NCBI RefSeq assembly: GCF_042665195.1
Contig: NZ_JBHTBW010000050.1
Span: 1-38,086, forward strand
DNA: 38,086 nucleotides
Direction: 5' to 3'
From: Laceyella putida
Lineage (GTDB): Bacteria; Bacillota; Bacilli; Thermoactinomycetales; Thermoactinomycetaceae
This document shows, piece after piece, positions 30,921-38,022 of the stretch. The stretch's first letter is position 1. Each line of letters starts with the position of its first letter. Below the pieces are notes generated by a model, which saw only the letters and a list, made by a program, of their open reading frames with translations, made no database searches and was not told where the DNA came from. The translations under genes were made by a program, and so were the position numbers.

Positions 30921-31301
30921 ATGGAACATACTAAAACGCCCTATGAAGAGATTGGCGGTGCCGATGCCGTGCGTGCCTTAGTGGAAGCTTTTTATCCGCG
31001 TGTGCAGGCCCACCCGTTGTTGAAACCCATTTTCCCCGAAAACATTGAACCCGTGATGGAGAAACAGACGCTCTTCCTCACCCAGTTTTTGGGCGGTCCT
31101 GCTCTTTACACGGACAGGTACGGCCATCCGATGTTGCGAGCGCGCCACCTGCCTTTCCCTATCACCCCGGCCCGCGCGGAAGCATGGCTGGCCTGCATGC
31201 ACGAAGCCTTGGATGAGGTGGGCATTACAGGGCCGGTGCGTGAAGCGCTCTGGGCTCGGCTGGTCATGGCCGCGCACCATATGGTCAATACGGATCAATG
31301 A
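30921..31301 (+). CDS. Group II truncated haemoglobin (GlbO/YjbI type)
   Basis: This 126-residue cytosolic 2/2 haemoglobin has group II marks: an N-terminal YEEIGG, Tyr25 at B10 (FYPRV), a proximal His76 in RARHLPFPI, and the Trp89 of position G8 (EAWLACM). The usual roles are oxygen or NO chemistry and protection from oxidative stress. AGGAGG precedes the ATG 22 bases after hemL, so the haem synthesis gene and a haem user are probably co-transcribed. A strong terminator follows. Confidence 0.93.
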   Translation: MEHTKTPYEEIGGADAVRALVEAFYPRVQAHPLLKPIFPENIEPVMEKQTLFLTQFLGGPALYTDRYGHPMLRARHLPFPITPARAEAWLACMHEALDEVGITGPVREALWARLVMAAHHMVNTDQ

Positions 31302-31313
31302 AACGAGGGCAAG

Positions 31314-31352
31314 AAGAACATGCCTAGTCTAAGTGACAGCATGTTCTTTTTT
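31314..31352 (+). terminator. Terminator of the hemL-globin unit
   Basis: AAGAACATGC (31314-31323) pairs with GCATGTTCTT (31339-31348) and is followed by a T-run. It marks the end of the GC-richer part of the window. Confidence 0.9.
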
Positions 31353-31614
31353 GTTCATTTTTCCAAATCGCTTCATGACCGTACATCTAAAAAACAGCGT
31401 TCCATTATCTGACGACGGAGGGGCAACACAACCATATACTGGATAATCATGCGTTGGAAAGTTCCTCTAAGTTGCTAGCTTTTCTCGATTTAGAGAACCA
31501 ATTGTCCTTACTCCCACAAAGGTTCATTTAATTTTGAATGATTTATTTTTCGTTCCTATAGCTCTGCTTCTTTAGGTGAATATATTATATATATGCAAGT
31601 GAGGAGGGACATTT

Positions 31615-31671
31615 ATGCCGGAACTTGGAAAAAAGTTTGACATATTGATCAGACACGCCCTAGCCCCCTAA
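31615..31671 (+). CDS. 18-codon open frame with a strong ribosome binding site
   Basis: GAGGAGGGAC lies five bases before the ATG, and a TATATTATATATAT tract sits further upstream. The 18-residue product (MPELGKKFDILIRHALAP) stops inside CCCCCTAA, just after a CAGACACGCCCTA block (31650-31662) that recurs inverted at the end of the window. It could be a leader peptide or the 5' stump of a gene cut by an element. No other gene was found in 31353-31693. Confidence 0.35.
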   Translation: MPELGKKFDILIRHALAP

Positions 31672-31693
31672 GAGTCAGCCGTTTTTTTTGACA

Positions 31694-31721
31694 GAAAAAA
31701 ATGAGCGACATTTGATCGCTC
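31694..31721 (-). terminator. Terminator of mazEF
   Basis: GAGCGA (31703-31708) and TCGCTC (31716-31721) form the stem. On the minus strand ATTTTTTTCTGTC follows, just past the mazF stop codon. Confidence 0.82.
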
Positions 31722-31724
31722 GTT

Positions 31725-32054
31725 TCATGCTAAAAAGGTATGAATCAGATCTAAACAGTCCGCAACGATTTCTTCAGGAGCCTTACCCTTAATGTCAAAT
31801 CGTCGAGCCTGCCAATCTAAACTCTTAACCTGGTCTGTTAAAATGACCCCTTCGATCGGCAAGTCATTGGGCAATTTCACTTCAAAGGGATAGCCTTTCT
31901 CTCTGCTTGTGATAGGACATACAACAGCAAATTTGGTGACTGCGTTAAACGCTTTTGGCGATAGAACAATGGCAGGCCGTCTCCCTGCTTGTTCATGTCC
32001 TGCTTGTGGATCAAAGCTGACATAAACAAGATCGCCGCGGTCCGGTACGTGCAT
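31725..32054 (-). CDS. mazF: Type II toxin MazF, mRNA interferase
   Basis: This endoribonuclease toxin of the MazF/PemK family has 109 residues. It is close to the E. coli type: GDLVYVSFDPQAGHEQAGRR with the conserved Glu and Arg, VCPITSREKGYPFEV carrying the catalytic Thr/Ser region, and ILTDQVKSLDW. When its antitoxin decays it cleaves mRNA at short motifs; the exact motif cannot be told. Its ATG overlaps the mazE stop (TAATG), so the pair is translationally coupled. It lies on the AT-rich island, as mobile toxin-antitoxin pairs often do. Confidence 0.95.
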   Translation of the reverse strand: MHVPDRGDLVYVSFDPQAGHEQAGRRPAIVLSPKAFNAVTKFAVVCPITSREKGYPFEVKLPNDLPIEGVILTDQVKSLDWQARRFDIKGKAPEEIVADCLDLIHTFLA

Positions 32055-32290
32055 TAAATACGTTCATTCCCTTCTACTCCAAAATCAATTTCGCAATGGC
32101 GGTTCTCTGGCGTCACCTTAGCCAGAAGTTCCTCTAGTGTCGGTTTCTTCTTCTTTGGAACTAACTTGATTTCTTGGTTCTCTACTCTCATTTCTATTTC
32201 AGAGCCTTGTTCGATGGAAAACATCTCTGCAATATGACTAGGGATACGAATAGCAAGGCTATTGCCCCACTTACGAACCAGCGTCGTCAT
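32054..32290 (-). CDS. mazE: Type II antitoxin MazE (AbrB-like)
   Basis: This 78-residue antitoxin has a swapped-hairpin AbrB DNA-binding domain (about 1-48: MTTLVRKWGNSLAIRIPSHI, then EIEMRVENQEIKLVP) and a C-terminal toxin-neutralising tail (LEELLAKVTPENRHCEIDFG) closely like E. coli MazE. AAGGGGG precedes the ATG at 32290; a longer frame to 32374 is unlikely. It probably represses its own promoter together with MazF. The overlap with mazF keeps the ratio fixed. Confidence 0.94.
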   Translation of the reverse strand: MTTLVRKWGNSLAIRIPSHIAEMFSIEQGSEIEMRVENQEIKLVPKKKKPTLEELLAKVTPENRHCEIDFGVEGNERI

Positions 32291-32425
32291 ACAAATTCCC
32301 CCTTGATTTTCCCTTGATTTCATTATATCACCTCCACAACCCCTTGTATATCCATTGTATCTACATCGTTTCAAAATTATGCACAGACAACTGCGGAATT
32401 TTCACAACGGGATGCCCGCTGCCAT

Positions 32426-32656
32426 GTGCAGGAGAGAGAGATTGACCTGACCTGGTGTGAAACGTTTTTTCCAGAAGACATCATCGATGTTGTGTTCGAG
32501 GGTTCCGAAGAGGAGTTTTACGAATATGACAAGGCGGTTCATTTCTTCATCCGTGAGCAACCTGTTGAGCTTGATTGTTTGTTCTACGATGAAGAGAAGG
32601 GAGAAGTCCGTTTCCGTCTATTCAAACGTGCCGGCCGGACGGTGCCCTGCAAGTGA
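32426..32656 (+). CDS. Hypothetical acidic protein, perhaps a 5'-truncated gene
   Basis: The 76-residue product from a GTG at 32426 is acidic (SEEEFYEYDKAVHFFIREQ, then DCLFYDEEKGEVRFRLFKR). There is no ribosome binding site before the GTG. The same frame stays open for at least 28 codons upstream (with QRDARCHVQE just before), overlapping the region 5' of mazE. This suggests the remaining 3' part of a longer gene. I do not recognise the family. The following gene lies 100 bases on in the same direction. Confidence 0.5.
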   Translation: MQEREIDLTWCETFFPEDIIDVVFEGSEEEFYEYDKAVHFFIREQPVELDCLFYDEEKGEVRFRLFKRAGRTVPCK

Positions 32657-32756
32657 AAAGAGATCCGTTTCAGTTTTTTATGATAAACGGTTGAGTATTC
32701 ATGGCATTTGGCTTATAAATAAGGAGTTCATGAACACATCAACTGGAGGAATAGAT

Positions 32757-33173
32757 GTGGCAGAATTTAAACCAATCAAAGTTGTAAAACAAATGTTTCG
32801 AGAGGATCAGAACCAAAAGAGTTACGCTTGGCCTCCAGAGGAGATCCATTTTGAAGGAAAGCTGATTGTTGAATCATTATCTGGATTTGAACCGGCTGGC
32901 CACAATATCCATTTTGCTCTTTACCTAACAAAAGACAATCGTTATACTCTCGTTGATGTTTACAGACAGTGGATCGATTACAGAGTGGATTGTCGTTTCT
33001 TTGATTCTCTTGAAGACATTACACCCAATTATGACTTTTCCTGCTTTATCACGCCAGGGCTTAGGAACTATGCAGAAACCCATTATGAGTGGGGTTATTA
33101 TCGGTTTATAGAAGAAGCAAACAGCAAAGGAATTCCTCTTCCACATTGGAATAGGAGATATTATCGAACATAA
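32757..33173 (+). CDS. Hypothetical protein of the island
   Basis: This soluble protein has about 138 residues and is rich in aromatic residues (SYAWPPEEIHFEGKLIVESL, YLTKDNRYTLVDVYRQWIDY, HYEWGYYRFIEEANSKGIPL). It has no signal or membrane segment. TGGAGGA lies six bases before the GTG at 32757; an ATG at 32730 with AAGGAG very close is the alternative. The size, single-domain look and position next to a possibly truncated gene would suit an immunity protein of a toxin locus, but I cannot place it in a family. A clean terminator follows. Confidence 0.65.
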   Translation: MAEFKPIKVVKQMFREDQNQKSYAWPPEEIHFEGKLIVESLSGFEPAGHNIHFALYLTKDNRYTLVDVYRQWIDYRVDCRFFDSLEDITPNYDFSCFITPGLRNYAETHYEWGYYRFIEEANSKGIPLPHWNRRYYRT

Positions 33174-33205
33174 AAACAGGCTAGGATTTATCCCGCCTGT
33201 TTTTC
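33173..33205 (+). terminator. Terminator after the hypothetical gene at 32757
   Basis: AAAAACAGGC (33173-33182) pairs with GCCTGTTTTT (33196-33205), starting at the stop codon. T-runs flank both sides. Confidence 0.88.
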
Positions 33206-33252
33206 TTGTTTCGGCGTAGCCATTTCATCCTGGCTCCCCGCGTATTCTGCTC

Positions 33253-33630
33253 GTGCTTTGTCTACGATGGAAAGAGAAGCAAGCAACAAATCAACATCAA
33301 TCATTTATAGAAAGTTTGGGTTATCTTTCTGATTTTAAACTCACACTCTCCCCTGATCTCATTGCCGGCGGTGTCATGTACCTGGACATCGATCATAAGG
33401 GGAGCGGATTTAAACTGTTGAATACCACCGTGGAAATGGGAAACGAACCCAAAATGATGCCAAACCATCATTATATCGAAGGTTATATCCCCAGGGTCAG
33501 CTACGCTCCGGCCCACCCCATCCGGATCCTCCCCGACAGCGGAGCATCTGCGCAATTTCTCTTTATACGAGGCAATAAGAAACCCAGACTTAAGATATGT
33601 AATAAAAATAACGAAAACAATAATTTATGA
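33253..33630 (+). pseudogene. Open frame encoding a protein fragment
   Basis: The frame from a GTG at 33253 gives 125 residues. Residues 20-110 look like real protein (SLGYLSDFKLTLSPDLIAGG, then MYLDIDHKGSGFKLLNTTVE), but the first residues are atypical, there is no ribosome binding site, and the end is a Lys/Asn-rich run (CNKNNENNNL). This is what a truncated or frameshifted gene would look like. The 33631-33722 gap is AT-rich. No family recognised. Confidence 0.4.
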
Positions 33631-33722
33631 GATTATTAATAATAGAGGACAAGTCAATCTCACTAAGGATAAATCTAAAATCAATGCTAATTCAAATGAT
33701 TTTATGGAGTGAAAACTGATTT

Positions 33723-34226
33723 ATGAACAAGAAATTAAATGCGCGTCTATTTATCGTAATAATAAATATCCTCGGATTTGGATTATTTCTGTTTTGGTGT
33801 TACATCTTTTATATAAATGATATTATTTTTGCTGAGAACGAAGAAAAACAATGGCTTTATTTGGGTATTACAATTTGTTTATATTCCTTATTGTATTACA
33901 TACTAGCCTTTTATTTTAATCTATCTTCAAAACGATATGTATCAGGCCGTCTCTTTTTAATTAGCTTAACATTGTTATTAGGCTATATTATTAGTCCGCT
34001 ATTCCATATAGCATTAATATTCCCCTCCTTTGGTCTACTGATCTTTATTTGGTGTTTTATTTTTCATCCTGAAGCATTAACACAAGATGAACAACTGGTT
34101 CCAAAATTAGAATTAAAGAAAATAAAAAAATATATTTATCGAATAAAAGAAAATAAAGGCCAATTTAACATCGCTGAAGACGAGTCGACTATTAACGCAA
34201 AATATAACAAACAGTTAAATAAATGA
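33723..34226 (+). CDS. Hypothetical four-helix membrane protein
   Basis: This 167-residue protein has four predicted membrane segments (about 8-31, 45-66, 75-93 and 96-114) and a basic, Lys/Asn-rich cytoplasmic tail (about 125-167, with LELKKIKKYIYRIKENKGQF). Codon use is strongly AT-rich (ATA, TTA and AAT common), unlike the first 31 kb, which suggests transfer. GGAGTGA lies about ten bases before the ATG. No family recognised. Two terminator hairpins follow. Confidence 0.65.
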   Translation: MNKKLNARLFIVIINILGFGLFLFWCYIFYINDIIFAENEEKQWLYLGITICLYSLLYYILAFYFNLSSKRYVSGRLFLISLTLLLGYIISPLFHIALIFPSFGLLIFIWCFIFHPEALTQDEQLVPKLELKKIKKYIYRIKENKGQFNIAEDESTINAKYNKQLNK

Positions 34227-34240
34227 TTCATTTTAATTAT

Positions 34241-34269
34241 AAGGAGGAACTAACCTCCTTAATTTTTTT
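34241..34269 (+). terminator. Terminator of the four-helix membrane protein gene
   Basis: AAGGAGG (34241-34247) pairs with CCTCCTT (34254-34260), followed by AATTTTTTT. Confidence 0.85.
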
Positions 34270-34301
34270 CATATACCTCAACAGAAATTCTCTTAAAGAC
34301 T

Positions 34302-34333
34302 AAAATCGCCAAGATATAGCTCGGCGATTTTTA
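34302..34333. terminator. Second hairpin terminator, bidirectional
   Basis: AAAATCGCC (34302-34310) pairs with GGCGATTTT (34323-34331), with T-runs on both strands. The 34334-34467 stretch beyond shows no gene. Confidence 0.75.
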
Positions 34334-34467
34334 TAGAAGAACGGATCAGTATACACTTCATGATATGCTTGAGGCATACCATCTGCAAGTGCGTAAAACA
34401 TTATGCATAAGTGGGATAACTACATCCCCAGGATAATTATATAAGTACCATTTCATGGTTTGGAGCT

Positions 34468-34674
34468 TTGTTGATTAATTTTAAAGTAACCTGCTCCGTT
34501 TTCTTGCACGCTCGTATAGTAATGGGAATCGTCCTCAATCGGTATAGACCCTCACTAACAAGCCAGAAGTTCACCAACTATACGATTGAATCACTGGATG
34601 ACATGGACAGCGAGGGGTTATACCGGTTCCTTGACCTCGGTAGACGGGGTGGATGGCGTTATCCAAAAGAGTGA
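34468..34674 (+). other. Possible small open frame, probably a gene remnant
   Basis: A 68-codon frame without a ribosome binding site. The second half (FTNYTIESLDDMDSEGLYRF and a Gly/Arg-rich end) looks protein-like; the first half does not. It may be the 3' remnant of a deleted gene. I do not recognise it. Confidence 0.25.
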
Positions 34675-34728
34675 CAAAGAAACCCTGTTATCTGATAGAA
34701 TAGATTATATGAGAGGAAGTGAGCGGAT

Positions 34729-35046
34729 ATGGCAGACATCGATGTGAAAGAGTTAGCAGCCCAATTAGCCGAAGCGGTTCGAGTAAGTTTGAAAGAGGAT
34801 TTGGACGAAATCAAAGGAGAGATCAAGGGTGTCAAGTCAAGGCTGGACAAGGTGGAATCTCGTTTAGATGGGGTGGAGTCCCGATTAGACAACATCGAAT
34901 CTCGGTTGGATACGGTTGAGTCCGAAGTGAAATCCACTCGGTCTGCGGTGATCGACCTGGGTAACGATCTTCGTAAGCAAGAACGAGTCACCAACAACCT
35001 CATTCTGGACGTATACCGTTTGAAAAGTGAGCAGGAGAAGCAGTGA
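34729..35046 (+). CDS. Small coiled-coil protein with heptad repeats
   Basis: This 105-residue protein is predicted to be almost wholly helical. The centre (about 34-68) is five consecutive 7-residue units: GVKSRLD, KVESRLD, GVESRLD, NIESRLD and TVESEVK, encoded by 21-base units from 34828 to 34932. Hydrophobic V/I and L positions give a regular heptad, so an oligomer is likely. The flanks are amphipathic helices (VKELAAQLAEAVRVSLKEDL, and NLILDVYRLKSEQEKQ). GAGAGGAAGTGAG precedes the ATG. Similar short coiled-coil proteins are common in Bacillales and have no assigned role. A terminator follows. Confidence 0.78.
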   Translation: MADIDVKELAAQLAEAVRVSLKEDLDEIKGEIKGVKSRLDKVESRLDGVESRLDNIESRLDTVESEVKSTRSAVIDLGNDLRKQERVTNNLILDVYRLKSEQEKQ

Positions 35047-35080
35047 AGCATCCATCCACCAAAACAGATCGCTAACAAGC

Positions 35081-35122
35081 AAAAAAGGCTTGGGTCTCCC
35101 GATTGGGAAACCAAGCCTTCTT
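35081..35122 (+). terminator. Terminator after the coiled-coil gene
   Basis: AAGGCTTGG (35085-35093) pairs with CCAAGCCTT (35111-35119), with an inner TCCC/GGGA extension. On the minus strand TTTTTTGC follows, so it could also act on that strand. Confidence 0.85.
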
Positions 35123-35154
35123 ACTTATCCGTTTGCTTTTTCTAAGTTTTTTGC

Positions 35155-35571
35155 TTAGATATGTATTGTTTCTGACTCTTGTTGCTCCATCTCGGTCCTA
35201 TCTTTCCTATTTTTCCTATAATTAGATATATCTTTTAATTGTCCGATAATACCAATGCCAGCGGCTAGACAGGTTGCAATTGCGATGATGATTGTATTTC
35301 TATCTGTTGATTTTGCCTGAAGACGAGCAGAACGTTCGGCCCCAATAGCTTGGATAAGTGCTGCTTTTTCTTCATTACTCATGGACTTAGGGATGTCTGA
35401 AGTGATATCAAGATAAGTTTTCACATCTGGTGAGATGGTTTGATTAGGAGGAGCTGCCGGATGTTTTGGGGTTGGATAAGTAGATGAGGCTTGGTCAAAG
35501 ATAATATCTGCTATTAAAACAATGCAACCCACAAAAATAAAAAGTAAAATGAATATGTTATGCTTTTGCAT
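35155..35571 (-). CDS. Hypothetical two-helix membrane protein
   Basis: This 138-residue protein has a membrane segment at about 6-26 (FILLFIFVGCIVLIADIIF), a Pro/Thr-rich extracytoplasmic stretch (about 27-60, STYPTPKHPAAPPNQTI), a helical Ala/Glu/Lys region, a second membrane segment at about 93-110 (IIIAIATCLAAGIGIIG), and a charged cytoplasmic tail. GGGAG lies four bases before the ATG at 35571. It is convergent with the coiled-coil gene across a terminator. No family recognised. Confidence 0.65.
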   Translation of the reverse strand: MQKHNIFILLFIFVGCIVLIADIIFDQASSTYPTPKHPAAPPNQTISPDVKTYLDITSDIPKSMSNEEKAALIQAIGAERSARLQAKSTDRNTIIIAIATCLAAGIGIIGQLKDISNYRKNRKDRTEMEQQESETIHI

Positions 35572-35699
35572 CAGTCTCCCAACGGGCGGTTTTTTTGTTA
35601 TCCCTCGTTTAAAATGACTGATTTAACATACATGGGACTCAAATCGAGATGCATTTTATGCTATTATTTTTTGCAACAAACGATGGAAATGTGTACGAC

Positions 35700-35735
35700 A
35701 AAGGGACTCGTTGTTTGCGAGTCCCTTTGTTTTTT
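35700..35735 (+). terminator. Strong plus-strand terminator without an obvious gene upstream
   Basis: AAAGGGACTCG (35700-35710) pairs perfectly with CGAGTCCCTTT (35718-35728) and is followed by GTTTTTTATC. Between 35572 and 35700 no convincing gene is present on this strand, so it may end a short non-coding RNA. A GGGACTC also occurs at 35634-35640. Confidence 0.8.
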
Positions 35736-35998
35736 ATCTTGGTCCGTGTACCAAACCGCTTTATGCATTTGTATATCGCAAAGAATCAAATCCGCGTCAC
35801 CCAAAAACCAGTACCCGCATAATAACCGAAACTCCCCCGACTGTGGCAAATCTTGAAATATCGTTTTCGTCGCATGGGTGGAGGATTTTTTGTATTAGTC
35901 GCTCTCAGTCAAAATGGTTATAATGTTCATAAAATAGTCAAAAATATAAAACAATGCATGAGGAGGAATATTCTTGTATCGAACTACATTCCTTTGAT

Positions 35999-36039
35999 CT
36001 TATCTAGGCGAGAACTCTTCTCCTATCTTCTTAGATAAG
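35999..36039. repeat. Inverted repeat in the non-coding stretch before the intron remnant
   Basis: CTTATCTA (35999-36006) pairs with TAGATAAG (36032-36039). A 26-codon frame starting at 35958 runs through it; a following GAGGAGGA lies inside that frame rather than before it. The surrounding 35737-36340 has only a 78-codon open frame (36090-36326) of doubtful reality; part of it is probably earlier intron sequence. Confidence 0.4.
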
Positions 36040-36340
36040 GGACCTGCCCGTTTAAATAACCAGATGGGTTAGGTTCGCTCTATTCGCCGGTGGTGTTGAT
36101 GTCCAAGATGAGGGAGGACTTAGCCCTCATTCCAAACCACATTGCCTTTTGGCTCAATCCTTCCAGCATCTTTGGCTTGTTTTATCTGACGACGTTTAAC
36201 AAGCGTTCACATGTGTTAACCATACCATCTATCCTAGCCCCTATCCGCCCGATGCTGGCAGAGCCATTGTCTCCTTACAGTTTCAATGGTAGCTTACGCT
36301 ACGGGTACATTGTCGGCATGCTTTAGCCCTAGATCGGCTT

Positions 36341-36452
36341 GAAGTACTGCGAAGGATAATCGCAGTGTTCCTGGAGAGCCGTATGCATCGAAAGATGCAC
36401 GTACGGTTCGGGAGGGGGGAGTTGGTGTCGTCTCCGACGCCCGGCTCCCTAC
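36341..36452 (+). mobile_element. Group II intron 3' end (domains V and VI), remnant
   Basis: Positions 36376-36409 form a typical domain V: GAGCCGTATG pairs with CGTACGGTTC around a GCATCGAAAGATGC hairpin. Domain VI follows at about 36410-36452, with GGGGGGAGTTGGTGTCG pairing with CGACGCCCGGCTCCC and the end in CCCTAC. A hairpin CTGCGA/TCGCAG at 36348-36365 may be the end of domain IV. No reverse transcriptase or maturase gene is present upstream, so this is a fragment or a heavily deleted copy. The 5' end is not identified. Confidence 0.8.
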
Positions 36453-36581
36453 TTCACGACTTACCCGAATGAGGGATGGAGGGAGCATCAACCGATTTTG
36501 CCGCCATTTGCCCAAGAACGTGCTATGATCAGTATGTACTTTTGAACAAACAATAGGGAGTTGGAAAGGCGGACACACTCT

Positions 36582-36860
36582 ATGCGCAATGTATATCCAA
36601 TAAAATATTACAGTAAGGAAGGTTTCGTAGAACGAAAACTGGAGATTAATGAAGAAGATCTTGAGGAAATTATAGAGGATTACTTGCGAAGAAATATGGA
36701 TTTTGATTTTGATGAAGTGGAGATAGTAAATAATCGCCCAATGAACATCTGGCTCTATGCTAAGTGCAGAACATATGTTGATCCAGATAATCCAGAAGAA
36801 GATGATGCATTTCATGATGCGGAAGTAGAGATTACTGGAGACTACGACGGAAACTCTTGA
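36582..36860 (+). CDS. Hypothetical acidic protein
   Basis: This protein of about 92 residues is rich in Glu and Asp (LEINEEDLEEIIEDYLRRNM, then DPDNPEEDDAFHDAEVEITG). It has no membrane segment. The ATG at 36582 has AAAGGCGG about ten bases upstream; a TTG at 36561 directly after GGGAG would add seven residues. The composition would suit an immunity protein or a DNA mimic, but that is only a guess. It lies about 110 bases past the intron remnant. Confidence 0.6.
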   Translation: MRNVYPIKYYSKEGFVERKLEINEEDLEEIIEDYLRRNMDFDFDEVEIVNNRPMNIWLYAKCRTYVDPDNPEEDDAFHDAEVEITGDYDGNS

Positions 36861-36871
36861 TATACAAAGCG

Positions 36872-36926
36872 GCCACCGGCTGCCGCGGCTGACAGCGGAT
36901 GAGCTGGCGGCGTGCAGGCCGGTGCC
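36872..36926. repeat. GC-rich inverted repeat in AT-rich surroundings
   Basis: CACCGGC (36874-36880) pairs with GCCGGTG (36918-36924) at the ends of a stretch far richer in G+C than anything around it. It starts about 15 bases after the previous stop codon. It looks like a piece of different origin; a short open frame through it (RLPRLTADELAACRPV) may be the 3' end of a lost gene. The 36927-37027 stretch shows nothing else. Confidence 0.4.
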
Positions 36927-37027
36927 CGCAGTGATATTAAGTGCACTAGCTCTTTGAAGCTGGGCAACCAAGGATCATTTTCTCAACTCTCCGCGTTTAC
37001 CAAAGAAAACGGCTCGTGCTAAAGCGT

Positions 37028-37531
37028 TCATTGCTTTTTGACTATATCTTTAAACAATCCATAAAGCCCACTAATGACCTCCCCCGCTTGCTGCCACAAA
37101 CTTTTTCTTGGCCCACCCGTTACTTCATGAACCTTTCCCACGCACCAATTCAACCGGTTCTTAATTTGATCACTATTAAATCGTTTCACCTTAAGTTTGT
37201 AATGTTTCTTCAATACATATTCCTTTTTACGATCCCGCTCTTTTTGTGCCGGTGTGCTGTGATATGCCTTCCCATCCGCTTCAATCACCAGTTTGTATTT
37301 TGGAATATACAAATCCACTTCCAAGTCCCCAAAGAGGATATGGGTTTTTACACGGTAGCCGGCACTTGTCAGGGCCAAATATAATCTCTTCTCAAGATAA
37401 AAGTCACGATCACTGACCTTCACTAGCTGCCAATCAGGTAATCGCTTTTCCTTCAATACAATCCGAACAAATCGAATACACGCCTTAACGAAATTTCTTG
37501 CCCGAATATATCTTATCTTCAATGGCGGCAT
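37028..37531 (-). CDS. DUF559/Vsr-like endonuclease-domain protein
   Basis: This 167-residue protein has a restriction-endonuclease-like core: an upstream helix with Glu (FYLEKRLYLALTSAGYRVKT), then EVDLYIPKYKLVIEADGKAY and H. This matches the D-x(n)-E-x-D/K spacing of DUF559 and Vsr-type nucleases, and RDRKKEYVLKKHYKLKVKRF is the typical basic helix after it. GAGGGGG lies six bases before the ATG at 37531, preferred over a longer frame to 37621. DUF559 proteins are frequent on mobile islands and have no assigned target. N-terminal residues 1-35 are basic and may bind DNA. Confidence 0.75.
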   Translation of the reverse strand: MPPLKIRYIRARNFVKACIRFVRIVLKEKRLPDWQLVKVSDRDFYLEKRLYLALTSAGYRVKTHILFGDLEVDLYIPKYKLVIEADGKAYHSTPAQKERDRKKEYVLKKHYKLKVKRFNSDQIKNRLNWCVGKVHEVTGGPRKSLWQQAGEVISGLYGLFKDIVKKQ

Positions 37532-37596
37532 GCTTATCCCCCTCTTATCGTATCCTTCTCTTTTTATTTTATCTGAATTTATGCAATATATAAGAC

Positions 37597-37623
37597 AAAA
37601 AAAACCTTGTCCATAGAACAAGG
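37597..37623 (-). terminator. Minus-strand terminator before the nuclease gene
   Basis: CCTTGT (37605-37610) and ACAAGG (37618-37623) form the stem; TTTTTTTTGTC follows on the minus strand. It lies one base after the stop codon of the frame described next. Confidence 0.8.
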
Positions 37624-37834
37624 CTACTTGGACAAGGCTTGGATATCTTTATCGATTGCGGTCAAATCCAACTCGCGTTCAATCAATTTTGTGAGTTCCC
37701 GACTGTGCTGTGAAAAAAGTTCATGGTCTGCGTCCAAAATGGGGTCTTCCTTTTCATACGAGCAAAGGTCAAAATGAGTTGCAACTGGTCACGGATCGGC
37801 TTGGATATGTATACGCGGTGGGATAGGCTCAATT
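37624..37834 (-). pseudogene. Apparently frameshifted small gene
   Basis: The last frame (stop at 37626-37624) encodes a helical segment that reads well (LDADHELFSQHSRELTKLIE, then LDLTAIDKDIQALSK), but an in-frame stop at 37791 closes it upstream. A second frame gives PIRDQLQLILTFAR ending near 37765, and a third gives KIEPIPPRIHIQADP before it. Joined, these would make one protein of about 70 residues, so one or two frameshifts are likely. The short helical pattern is somewhat like Spo0E-type phosphatases, but I cannot confirm that. A terminator follows at once. Confidence 0.4.
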
Positions 37835-37948
37835 TTACCAGAATGCAATAATTAACCCAAAAGCCAAATAAGCTACAACACCAAGTATTGTAAGAGAAAC
37901 AGCGACAATTGCAATGCCGATAATTGTTTTTGTAATAACCTGTTTCAT
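37835..37948 (-). CDS. 37-residue hydrophobic membrane peptide
   Basis: The short gene has a very good ribosome binding site (AAAGGGG six bases before the ATG at 37948). The product begins with a basic MKQVITKT and continues as one or two membrane-spanning stretches (IIGIAIVAVSLTILGVVAYL, then AFGLIIAFW at the C-terminus). It ends just before the frameshifted gene on the same strand. Type I toxins and small membrane regulators have this look, but no antisense RNA was identified. The 37949-38020 stretch is AT-rich and probably carries its promoter. Confidence 0.6.
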   Translation of the reverse strand: MKQVITKTIIGIAIVAVSLTILGVVAYLAFGLIIAFW

Positions 37949-38022
37949 ACCATACCCCTTTATATTTTATTTATATAAGTATAGATTATATTCATTTAAT
38001 TTAATATAATAAAAAAGTGCAT

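Noticed and set aside
36090..36326. A 78-codon frame before the intron remnant as a gene
   Set aside because: No ribosome binding site, no family recognised, and it lies where earlier intron domains or debris would be expected.
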